Source of the DNA: Pseudomonadales bacterium
GTDB taxonomy: Bacteria; Pseudomonadota; Gammaproteobacteria; Pseudomonadales; Ketobacteraceae
Direction of reading: 5' to 3'
Assembly (NCBI GenBank): GCA_002701845.1
Contig: NZXG01000002.1
Span: forward strand, 62,001 to 126,000
DNA length: 64,000 nt
Each line of letters opens with the position of its first letter. The stretch's first letter is position 1. This document shows, in pieces, positions 57,613 through 64,000 of this stretch. The notes below the pieces were generated by a model. It was not told the origin of the DNA and did no database searches. It saw only the letters and a program-made list of their open reading frames with translations. Made by a program: the position numbers and the translations under genes.

Positions 57613-58860
57613 ATGAAAGTACTAATTTGTTCTTTAAATTTTTATCCAGAGCTCACCGCGACGGGGAAGTACTCCGGTGAGATGGCGCATTGGTTTACTC
57701 AAAACGGACACAATGTCACTGCTATATGTGCAGCTCCTCACTATCCTCAATGGAAGGTATACGATGGCTATTCAAAACTGGCTTTTAGAAAAGAATATGC
57801 TCACGGTGTAACTATATTGCGAACTCCCTGTTATATTCCTAGCCAAAAGAAACTCAGTGCTTTTTCGCGTATCCTGATGGAAACAACTTTTTCTTTACTG
57901 TCGTTTAGATGGTGGCTTCCAATCATTTTTGGTGTCAAAAAATTTGATGTTGTTATCGCGGTATGTCCACCTATGCAAACTGCGCTGCCCGCATGGTTAT
58001 ACCGAACCATTCGTCGAGTTCCATATGTATTTCATATACAAGATCTACAGGTCGATATGGCACTCGAGCTTGGAATCATGAAACGAAATTCGATTACTAG
58101 ATTATTGTATAAGATTGAAAGCGCACTTTTGCGCAATGCAACAAAGGTTTCTACAATCTCACCAGCAATGAGAACAAAAGTATGCCAAAAAGGTGTAACT
58201 AATGAGAACGTAATTCTATGCCCTAATTGGTCCAACATTAAGCATATAAAGTCAGCTTCAAGGCAAAATAGATTTCGTGAAATTCATGGCGTTGCAAGTA
58301 ACGAGTTCTTGGTAATGTATGCTGGCGCTATGGGTGAAAAGCAAGGAATCGAACTAATACTTTATGCAGCGAAAAAGCTCAACGATATCAAAAATATTAA
58401 ATTTTTTATTATAGGTAATGGTGGGAACAGGACTAACCTTGAAAAACTCGCATCGCAACTATCGCTGAAGAACACTACCTTTCTCGACATTCAGCCACTG
58501 GATTACTTATCTGATATGCTATGTTCGGCAGATGTTCACTTGGTTGTACAAAAAAAAGAAGCCTCTGATTTCGTGCTCCCATCAAAAATCACAAATATTT
58601 TTGCATCTCGACGCGCTTGCATAGTCACGGCAGAAGCATCCTCCTCCCTAGGATCTCTTATACTAGAGAATAAAACTGGTGTGTTGGTAAACCCCGACGA
58701 CTCAACAGCTCTAGCCGATTCGATTCTTAAGCTTCGAGCAGACCCACGATTATCAAAAGAATTAGGGGAGAATGCGCGGAAATTTGCTGAAAATTCATTG
58801 GATATAGATAGTATAATGAAAAATTTTGAGTTCGAACTTAAGTCTATGCTCAGTGATTGA
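57613..58860 (+). CDS. WcaI-like family 4 glycosyltransferase
   Basis: A 415-aa GT4 enzyme. The N-terminal MKVLICSLNFYPELTATGKYSGEMAHW and the PHYPQWKVYDGY segment match WcaI, the colanic acid fucosyl/glycosyl transferase type. The donor domain has MYAGAMGEKQGIELILYAAKKL (about 236-257), IGNGGNRTNLEKLA, and a C-terminal VLPSKITNIFASRRACIVTAE segment. It is the last AT-rich gene before a 381-bp spacer. Confidence 0.88.
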   Translation: MKVLICSLNFYPELTATGKYSGEMAHWFTQNGHNVTAICAAPHYPQWKVYDGYSKLAFRKEYAHGVTILRTPCYIPSQKKLSAFSRILMETTFSLLSFRWWLPIIFGVKKFDVVIAVCPPMQTALPAWLYRTIRRVPYVFHIQDLQVDMALELGIMKRNSITRLLYKIESALLRNATKVSTISPAMRTKVCQKGVTNENVILCPNWSNIKHIKSASRQNRFREIHGVASNEFLVMYAGAMGEKQGIELILYAAKKLNDIKNIKFFIIGNGGNRTNLEKLASQLSLKNTTFLDIQPLDYLSDMLCSADVHLVVQKKEASDFVLPSKITNIFASRRACIVTAEASSSLGSLILENKTGVLVNPDDSTALADSILKLRADPRLSKELGENARKFAENSLDIDSIMKNFEFELKSMLSD

Positions 58861-59171
58861 TAAAGAAGGTCCGAGATGATCACCTACTTCTACCAATCAC
58901 TAACCCACCCTCGGTAGTGCATATGCTAGACACCCTTATACAAAAATATGGGTCTGGCGAGGCGTGAGCGAGGCCGTCTTTTACCGTAAAGTAGTAAGCG
59001 TTTATACACACTTCGATAGATCAAACTACAGTTTCATTCGGGATGCTATATTATCTTTATTCTACAGTCGCGCTACTACTAAAATGAGGAAGGTAGCCTT
59101 TTGCGAGATTTCTACATAGTTGCTCTTGTCTAATACAGCGTCAATTTTTTCAGAGATGACTTCTATTTTGC

Positions 59172-59180
59172 TGCTATAAT
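59172..59180 (+). promoter_or_regulatory. Extended -10 promoter of the wcaJ-like gene
   Basis: TGCTATAAT combines the TGn extension with a perfect TATAAT hexamer. It lies 61 bp before the ATG, giving an untranslated leader of about 55 nt. No standard -35 at 17 bp is seen, consistent with extended -10 use. Confidence 0.55.
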
Positions 59181-59215
59181 TGCGCCGTTGTTAGTGACTT
59201 TGCTCAGGGGTTAAG

Positions 59216-59231
59216 CCTCTTTACAAAGAGG
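59216..59231 (+). promoter_or_regulatory. Hairpin covering the wcaJ Shine-Dalgarno sequence
   Basis: CCTCTTT-AC-AAAGAGG is a perfect palindrome (real loop probably 4-6 nt) in the short leader. Its right arm AAAGAGG is the ribosome-binding site, 10 bases before the ATG. Folding would hide it. It could be a thermosensor-like or protein-controlled translational switch; unproven. Confidence 0.45.
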
Positions 59232-59241
59232 AATTGTACGG

Positions 59242-60636
59242 ATGCATGCAAAAGGTTTTCTAAGAGACCACTCTCTTATCCTATCCTGGCTTCTACGCAC
59301 GTTCGACTGGTTAATTATTGTACTATCCGCCCTGGTAGCTCATTACTCTACCCTGGGCATTTGGCCACCAAAGCCTGCTTATATTACGGCTCTGGTGCTG
59401 GGTCTCGCGATTTTCACCGCTATCTCCCCCTCGTTTAATCTCTACCGAAACTGGCGCGGTTCCGCAAAAACCCAGGAGCTGGGCACCCTGATCGGCGCCC
59501 TAACCATGACGTTTTTGCTACTGGCGCTCATTACCTTTGTGACCAAGAGCAACATTTCCCGAGCCTGGGCGTTAACCTGGTTTAGTATCGCAGCGGGTTG
59601 CTTAATTTTTGGCCGCCTGGTTTTACGCAGCATCCTTAACAAAATGCGCGCCTTGGGTTTCAACCAGCGCCATATCGTTATCCTCGGTTCCGGTCAGGTT
59701 GGCCAACAAGTAGCCAAAACCCTGGCAGACTCCATTGAGACCGGCTTCAACATTAAAGCTTTCTTCACCAATGACACCAGCATCGAAGCCATCAACGATA
59801 TCAACCCTCACCTGAAGACCGGCAAGATCAAAGAGTCGTTTGATTATATTTCGAACAACCATGTGGATCAGGTATGGATTGCCATGCCCATTTCCAAGGT
59901 GAAACAGATTCAGGTGTTGTTGAAGGGGTTGGCGCAGAGCACCGCCGACATCCGTCTGGTGCCGGATATCTTCGGTTTCCAGTTGATCAACCAGTCCGTG
60001 GGAACGGTGGCCGGCCTGCCGGTGGTGAATCTTTCCGTTACTCCGATGGATGGCGCCAACCGCTACATCAAAGCGTTCGAGGACAAGCTGCTGGCCGCTC
60101 TGATTCTGTTAGCGATTTCTCCGCTGCTTCTGTTGATTGCCATCGCTGTTAAGCTCACCTCTCGTGGCCCAATTTTCTATCGCCAGGAGCGGCTGACCTG
60201 GTACGGCAAGAGCTTTTATATGTACAAGTTCCGCTCCATGCCCGTGGATGCAGAGACCAAAACCGGGGCAGTCTGGGCTAAGGCCGGCGAGCGGCGGGCC
60301 ACTCCTTTTGGCCGTTTTCTGCGGCGCACCAGCCTTGATGAATTACCGCAATTCTGGAATGTGTTGAAGGGGGATATGTCTATTGTCGGCCCCCGCCCGG
60401 AGCGGCCCATGTTTGTTGAAAAGTTCAAGGATGAGATTCCGGGCTACATGCAGAAGCATAAGGTGAAAGCAGGTATCACCGGCTGGGCTCAGGTTCATGG
60501 CTGGCGCGGGGATACGGATCTGGCCAAGCGCATTGAGCACGATCTGCATTACATCGAGAACTGGTCCCTCTGGCTGGATATCAAGATTATCTTCCTCACC
60601 ATCTTCAAAGGCTTTATCAACAAGAACGCCTACTGA
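59242..60636 (+). CDS. Undecaprenyl-phosphate glucose phosphotransferase (WcaJ/exopolysaccharide initiator)
   Basis: Starts each repeat unit by moving a sugar-1-phosphate, typically glucose, from UDP-sugar to undecaprenyl phosphate. The 464-aa protein has four N-terminal membrane helices, a central Rossmann-like CoA-binding-type domain (IVILGSGQVGQQVAKTLAD, about 150-168), and a fifth hydrophobic helix (LLAALILLAISPLLLLIAIAV). The C-terminal bacterial sugar transferase domain has SRGPIFYRQERLTWYGKSF, MYKFRSM, RTSLDELPQFWNVLKGDMSIVGPRPE, and GITGWAQVHGWRG. Its 5' part is still AT-leaning while the 3' part has core-like GC. Confidence 0.93.
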   Translation: MHAKGFLRDHSLILSWLLRTFDWLIIVLSALVAHYSTLGIWPPKPAYITALVLGLAIFTAISPSFNLYRNWRGSAKTQELGTLIGALTMTFLLLALITFVTKSNISRAWALTWFSIAAGCLIFGRLVLRSILNKMRALGFNQRHIVILGSGQVGQQVAKTLADSIETGFNIKAFFTNDTSIEAINDINPHLKTGKIKESFDYISNNHVDQVWIAMPISKVKQIQVLLKGLAQSTADIRLVPDIFGFQLINQSVGTVAGLPVVNLSVTPMDGANRYIKAFEDKLLAALILLAISPLLLLIAIAVKLTSRGPIFYRQERLTWYGKSFYMYKFRSMPVDAETKTGAVWAKAGERRATPFGRFLRRTSLDELPQFWNVLKGDMSIVGPRPERPMFVEKFKDEIPGYMQKHKVKAGITGWAQVHGWRGDTDLAKRIEHDLHYIENWSLWLDIKIIFLTIFKGFINKNAY

Positions 60637-60661
60637 GCTCTTATTACCAGTTCCCGACCAT

Positions 60662-60694
60662 AAAAAAACCTCCGGCCGCAACCGGAGGTTTTTC
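60662..60694. terminator. Bidirectional rho-independent terminator
   Basis: AACCTCCGG-CCGCAA-CCGGAGGTT with seven A before and five T after. It ends the polysaccharide locus and also the minus-strand DUF2333 gene that converges on it. Confidence 0.88.
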
Positions 60695-60737
60695 TCATCA
60701 GCCCAACGGAATCAGTTATCCGTTTAGCTAACCATCT

Positions 60738-61742
60738 TCACCCCTGCTCCAACAACCGCCGCAGATCAATAATCGCCGCGTTGGCCCGGGAGATGTAGTT
60801 GGCCATTACCAGTGAATGGTTGGCGAAAATGCCAAAGCCGGAACCGTTCAGAATCACCGGGCTCATCACCGGTTGCTGGGTGGATTCCAGTTCCCGCACG
60901 ATTTGGCGCAGGCTTACCATGGCGTTCTTTTTCTCCAGAATATCTTTGAAGTCGATCTCGATGGCTTTGAGCATGTGCAGCAATGCGTAGGACGCGCCGC
61001 GGGCCTCGAAGAAGACGTCGTCGATTTCCAGGTACGGGGTCTTTAAGCGCATTTCCTGGGGGGCGCTGGTGGATTGGCGGGCGGCGGCGTCGCCGGCCAG
61101 GTCCACATTGATTTGCTCTTTACCGACACTGGCACTGAGTTTTTGCGACAGGCTGCCCAGGCGGGTTTCCACGTCCGCCAGCCAGTTGCGCAGGTTGTCG
61201 GCACGGGCATAGAACTGGGCGTTGGAGGCGTCGTCGTCCAGCAGCCGGCGCTGATAGGCTTCCAGGTAGCGTATGCCCCGCTCGTATTCGGATTCGGTGG
61301 AGGGGAACATGAAGCTTTTGTTGTCGAAGTGAAGCTGCGGCTCGGCAGTGGCCAGGTCTGGGTCCTCCCGGGAGGTGGACTGGGAGCGGGCGATGTCTTT
61401 GCGCAGGGCCCGGCTCATGTCGCGGATCTGCACCAGCACGCCGAATTCCCAATTGGCGATATTATCCAGCCAGACGCCGGGGGGCATGACGTCGTTGGAG
61501 ATGTAGCCGCCGGGTTTGTTCAGCAGCGTTTCGGTGAGCCGGATCAGGGTGGAGGTGGTGGCGAAACCCACGGCGGGGCGTTTACCCAGGGCGGCGGCAT
61601 CCTGTTCCACGGTGCGCTCCACGCTCCAGGTGGGCGGCGGGCTGCTCCAGTAGATGCCCAGGCCGATGGTGATCAACAGATAAATGATGATAAGGGCGAT
61701 AATGAGCTTGGCCCAGAGGCCTTTGTTATCCGACGTATCCAA
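60738..61742 (-). CDS. DUF2333 family membrane-anchored protein
   Basis: A 334-aa bitopic protein: one N-terminal transmembrane helix (about 10-30, LWAKLIIALIIIYLLITIGLGIYW) and a long helical periplasmic part. Sequence features such as PGGYISNDVMPPGVWLDNIANWEFG and the end NHSLVMANYISRANAAIIDLRRLL are typical of DUF2333. Function unknown; homologues occur in Pseudomonas-like bacteria. It lies 71 bp downstream of the LapD-like gene on the same strand and may be cotranscribed. Confidence 0.88.
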   Translation of the reverse strand: MDTSDNKGLWAKLIIALIIIYLLITIGLGIYWSSPPPTWSVERTVEQDAAALGKRPAVGFATTSTLIRLTETLLNKPGGYISNDVMPPGVWLDNIANWEFGVLVQIRDMSRALRKDIARSQSTSREDPDLATAEPQLHFDNKSFMFPSTESEYERGIRYLEAYQRRLLDDDASNAQFYARADNLRNWLADVETRLGSLSQKLSASVGKEQINVDLAGDAAARQSTSAPQEMRLKTPYLEIDDVFFEARGASYALLHMLKAIEIDFKDILEKKNAMVSLRQIVRELESTQQPVMSPVILNGSGFGIFANHSLVMANYISRANAAIIDLRRLLEQG

Positions 61743-61813
61743 TCCTGTTTCCTCAACCGGTCGCTTCGTTCCCTAAGCTAACGGTTTATGGGGTCAGTGG
61801 CAACCTTGCCGGC

Positions 61814-63787
61814 TCAGGCCGCCACTTTTTCCGCTTGTGGCTGCCCCAGGAAATACCCCTGGGCGCCATCCAACTGGAATCGCCGCAGCAGTTCCCACTG
61901 GGCGGCGTCCTCCACCATTTCGGCGGTGAGCAGAATCTGGCGGCTGTGAGCAATGCGCACCAGGGATTGTACGAAGAATTGATGGTCCAAATTGGCGGCG
62001 ATGTCGCGAATATAGGAACTGTCCACTTTGATGGAATAGAGTTGCAGGCCGCTGAGGTAACCGAAGCTGCTGTTGGTGGTACCAAAGTGGTCGATGGTGA
62101 GTTTGGCGCCCTGCTCTTTCAGGCCATCGGCCAGCCAGCGCAGTTTCCCGTGGGCGGTACGCACGGTGATTTCCGGCACCTCGAAGATCAGGTGGGGGGC
62201 TATATCGGGATGCGCCTGCAGGGTGGCCAGCAGCCAGGTGTCGAAATCCTCGGAACGGATGCTGTGGCTGGAAAGGTTCACCGCCAGGGGGACCCGCTCC
62301 GTTGCCGGCTGGGCCCGTAGCTGTTCGATCAACAACTGTATCACCATGCGATCAAAGCGGGCCACCATGTCGAAGCGTTCCACCAGGGGAATAAAATAAC
62401 CGGCGGTGATCAGTTGCTCCCGCACTTTAACCCGCGCCAGCACTTCGTAATGCATGAGGGTCTGGTCCATGCAGGAAATCACCGGCTGGTAGTGCAACTC
62501 CACTTCTTGACGGCTGATGACATTTTCCAGAAAGGCCTCCCAATCGCTGACCTCGGGCAGGCCGCTGGCGGGGGTATCGCCGTGGGCGCTGGCATCGTAC
62601 ACTTCCAGGTGCCCGGACTGTTGGCTCTGGGCCTGTTCCAGGGCGGCGGCAGCCTGGGATTCCAGCAGCCGTGCGTCCTGACCCACCTGGCAGGCGCTGA
62701 GGCCGGCGTATAGCTTCAGCAAGTGACCACCCTGACTGAGGCCTTCCAACCGCTGCATCTGACTCAGGGCGGACTGCACCAGGGTCACTGCGGCCTCCAC
62801 GCTCTGATGGGGCAGCAACGCGGCAAAGCGGGTGCCGGTGACCCGGGCCACGCAATGGCCTTCCACAGTCTCCAGGGTATGCAGCCAGATCTGGCCGATG
62901 CGACGCAGTAACAGATTACCGGCACCGTGACCGAACTGCTCGTTGTACTGGGCCATGCCCTGCACCTGCAGCCGCACCAGCACGCCGCTGAACGGTTCTT
63001 CCGGCGATTCCACCCGGGCTTTGAGCTGGGCATTGAAAAAGCGGCCATTGCCCAGGCCGGTGACGGAATCCACGTAGGCCTGGTTGCGTACCTGTTCGAT
63101 CTGCGCCACCTGTTCGTCGAACAGCACTTTGAGTTGACGGGTCATGCGATTGATGGCCTGCACCACCCGCTTTAGTTCCCGGGTTTTGGGCAGGGGCTGC
63201 TGGCCGGTAAAGTCTTTGTTGCAGATCAGTTCCGCCTGCCGCTCCAGGGTGCGCAGGGGCGCCAGCACGGCGCGGACGATCATTAAAATAATGAACCAGC
63301 TGAGGCCGCCCACCACCAGAAACAGCCAGAAGGTCTGGCGGGCCGCCATCCACAGGTTGCGGGTGGCGGCGTCTTTGTCGGCGAACACCCGCACGTCCCC
63401 CACCACCCGCCAACCGGCGGTGATTTCACTGATGCCGGGCATGGGATCGATCTGCACCCAGTTATCAAACCAGCGGGGTACCAGGATTGGCGGCGGCTGG
63501 GTCTGACGTTGCACCATCACGTCACCGTCGGCGTTGCGCACGGTGATCCGCACGAAGTCACCGCGATCGAAAATAGCGTCCACCATGGTCTGCACCAGGG
63601 CCAGGTCGTCGTCCGCCAGGGGCCGGGCAATGGATAACCCCAGGGAGGTGGCGGTGTCCTGGGCGTGGTTGTGCATCTGGTTTTCCAGGTAATCCCGGCT
63701 GTTGTGCACACTGAGGAAACATATCCCCGCCAGCAGCACCAGCAGCAGCCCGGTGATCAGCAACACCATTTGACGATGCAGACTCAC
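61814..63787 (-). CDS. lapD: LapD-like c-di-GMP receptor (degenerate GGDEF/EAL, inner membrane)
   Basis: A 657-aa protein. Two membrane helices flank a LapD/MoxY-type periplasmic domain (about 25-150), then HAMP, degenerate GGDEF and EAL domains. The diguanylate site reads TGTRF where GGDEF is expected. In the EAL domain the signature is EVLAR, and the DDFG loop is DHFGTTNSS, so catalysis is doubtful while binding could persist. In Pseudomonas fluorescens, LapD with bound c-di-GMP sequesters the protease LapG, keeping adhesin LapA on the surface. I place the start at GTG 63787, preceded by GAGGAG; the frame is open to 63820. lapG lies just upstream. Confidence 0.9.
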   Translation of the reverse strand: MSLHRQMVLLITGLLLVLLAGICFLSVHNSRDYLENQMHNHAQDTATSLGLSIARPLADDDLALVQTMVDAIFDRGDFVRITVRNADGDVMVQRQTQPPPILVPRWFDNWVQIDPMPGISEITAGWRVVGDVRVFADKDAATRNLWMAARQTFWLFLVVGGLSWFIILMIVRAVLAPLRTLERQAELICNKDFTGQQPLPKTRELKRVVQAINRMTRQLKVLFDEQVAQIEQVRNQAYVDSVTGLGNGRFFNAQLKARVESPEEPFSGVLVRLQVQGMAQYNEQFGHGAGNLLLRRIGQIWLHTLETVEGHCVARVTGTRFAALLPHQSVEAAVTLVQSALSQMQRLEGLSQGGHLLKLYAGLSACQVGQDARLLESQAAAALEQAQSQQSGHLEVYDASAHGDTPASGLPEVSDWEAFLENVISRQEVELHYQPVISCMDQTLMHYEVLARVKVREQLITAGYFIPLVERFDMVARFDRMVIQLLIEQLRAQPATERVPLAVNLSSHSIRSEDFDTWLLATLQAHPDIAPHLIFEVPEITVRTAHGKLRWLADGLKEQGAKLTIDHFGTTNSSFGYLSGLQLYSIKVDSSYIRDIAANLDHQFFVQSLVRIAHSRQILLTAEMVEDAAQWELLRRFQLDGAQGYFLGQPQAEKVAA

Positions 63788-63851
63788 GTTATTCTCCTCG
63801 GGGCAGCCGCCAATGGCCACCTAGTCTGGTTTGGTTGATAAAAGTTTAGAC

Positions 63852-64000
63852 CTAAAGACTGCCCAGCCCCAAGCGCAGTTGCAGATCCCGCCAGGAGGCG
63901 ATGTCGTCCGCCTCCCCCAGGCGGGTTTCCTGGCCCCGGCTCTTGGCCTGCCACAGACCCTCGGCATTAAAGCTGTAGACCGGCTCCAGATCGGTACGCT
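63852..64000 (-). CDS. lapG: LapG-like transglutaminase-like cysteine protease, C-terminal end (partial)
   Basis: The last ~48 codons of a gene cut by the window edge, ending in TAG at 63852-63854. The visible tail RTDLEPVYSFNAEGLWQAK is the characteristic C terminus of LapG-family periplasmic proteases. These cleave the N terminus of LapA-type adhesins when released from LapD. The following lapD-like gene on the same strand supports the call. Active-site residues are outside the window. Confidence 0.82.
   Translation of the reverse strand, partial: RTDLEPVYSFNAEGLWQAKSRGQETRLGEADDIASWRDLQLRLGLGSL

Larger units (their letters stand above)
58861..59241. other. Intergenic spacer before the wcaJ-like gene
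   Basis: No coding frame with protein character was found in these 381 bp. The composition is AT-rich. It ends with an extended -10 promoter and a hairpin over the ribosome-binding site, both listed separately. AGGTAGCCTT at about 59091 recalls the ops/JUMPstart core but matches too poorly to call. Confidence 0.6.

Noticed and set aside
59082-59100. Possible JUMPstart/ops element (AAGGTAGCCTT) upstream of the wcaJ-like gene
   Set aside because: Only the GGTAGC core is present; the rest of the ops consensus and the JUMPstart context are missing, and it lies at the end and not the start of the locus.

Overview
The window is about 64 kb of a high-GC gammaproteobacterial chromosome, most like the Pseudomonas/Alcanivorax branch. 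The evidence is core gene order and protein style: pdxA-rsmA-apaG-apaH, then prkA-yeaH-spoVR, then the conserved block ponA / pilMNOPQ-aroK-aroB-damX-gltB-gltD-hemE, plus a long-form isocitrate lyase and a LapD/LapG pair. No rRNA, tRNA, CRISPR array or insertion sequence was recognised. Genus-level placement is inference.

Region by region. 1-2130: end of pdxA, then rsmA, apaG and apaH, translationally coupled. 2131-2570: a 440-bp spacer with a DnaA-box match and a candidate stationary-phase promoter. 2571-7387: the stress operon prkA-yeaH-spoVR. 7452-11985: accessory metabolism, with a secreted tandem PhlG-like protein divergent from a TetR regulator, a crotonase, a NodB-type polysaccharide deacetylase and a DUF4442-type thioesterase. 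12033-27556: a long minus-strand core run (hemE, gltD, gltB, damX-like, aroB, aroK, pilQ, pilP, pilO, pilN, pilM) joining haem and glutamate synthesis, the shikimate pathway and the type IV pilus alignment/secretin complex. 27766-30351: divergent ponA (PBP1A).

30569-40003 is an accessory island directly behind ponA. It holds an orphan type VI secretion tip module (VgrG, DUF6484 protein, DUF2169 adaptor, a ketosynthase-like protein without its catalytic triad, a DUF4150 PAAR-like/HNH-like nuclease effector, a SUKH immunity protein, a TIGR02270 protein), a BrnT/BrnA-like toxin-antitoxin pair, a graveyard of duplicated fragments, and a two-gene unit that looks like a relict effector/immunity pair. 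The graveyard repeats the 3' end of ponA (about 95% identical) and then a piece of the TIGR02270 gene, in the same order as the intact copies. This is the clearest footprint in the window of successive replacement of effector modules at one chromosomal site.

40147-42759: aceA and a PhzF-family gene on the minus strand. 42937-60636: a surface polysaccharide locus. It runs wzi-like, a six-SLBB Wza-like export protein, a short Wzz, an EpsG-type polymerase, hexapeptide acetyltransferase, glycosyltransferases, pyruvyltransferase-like protein, a Wzx-like flippase, FkbM methyltransferase, an OafA/SGNH acyltransferase, WcaI-like transferase and a WcaJ-like initiating phosphoglycosyltransferase. The middle (about 46.4-59.4 kb) is visibly AT-rich, with the composition changing inside the genes at both ends, as expected of a swapped serotype-like cassette. 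60738-64000: a DUF2333 protein, a LapD-like c-di-GMP receptor and the end of lapG, a module that controls retention of surface adhesins.
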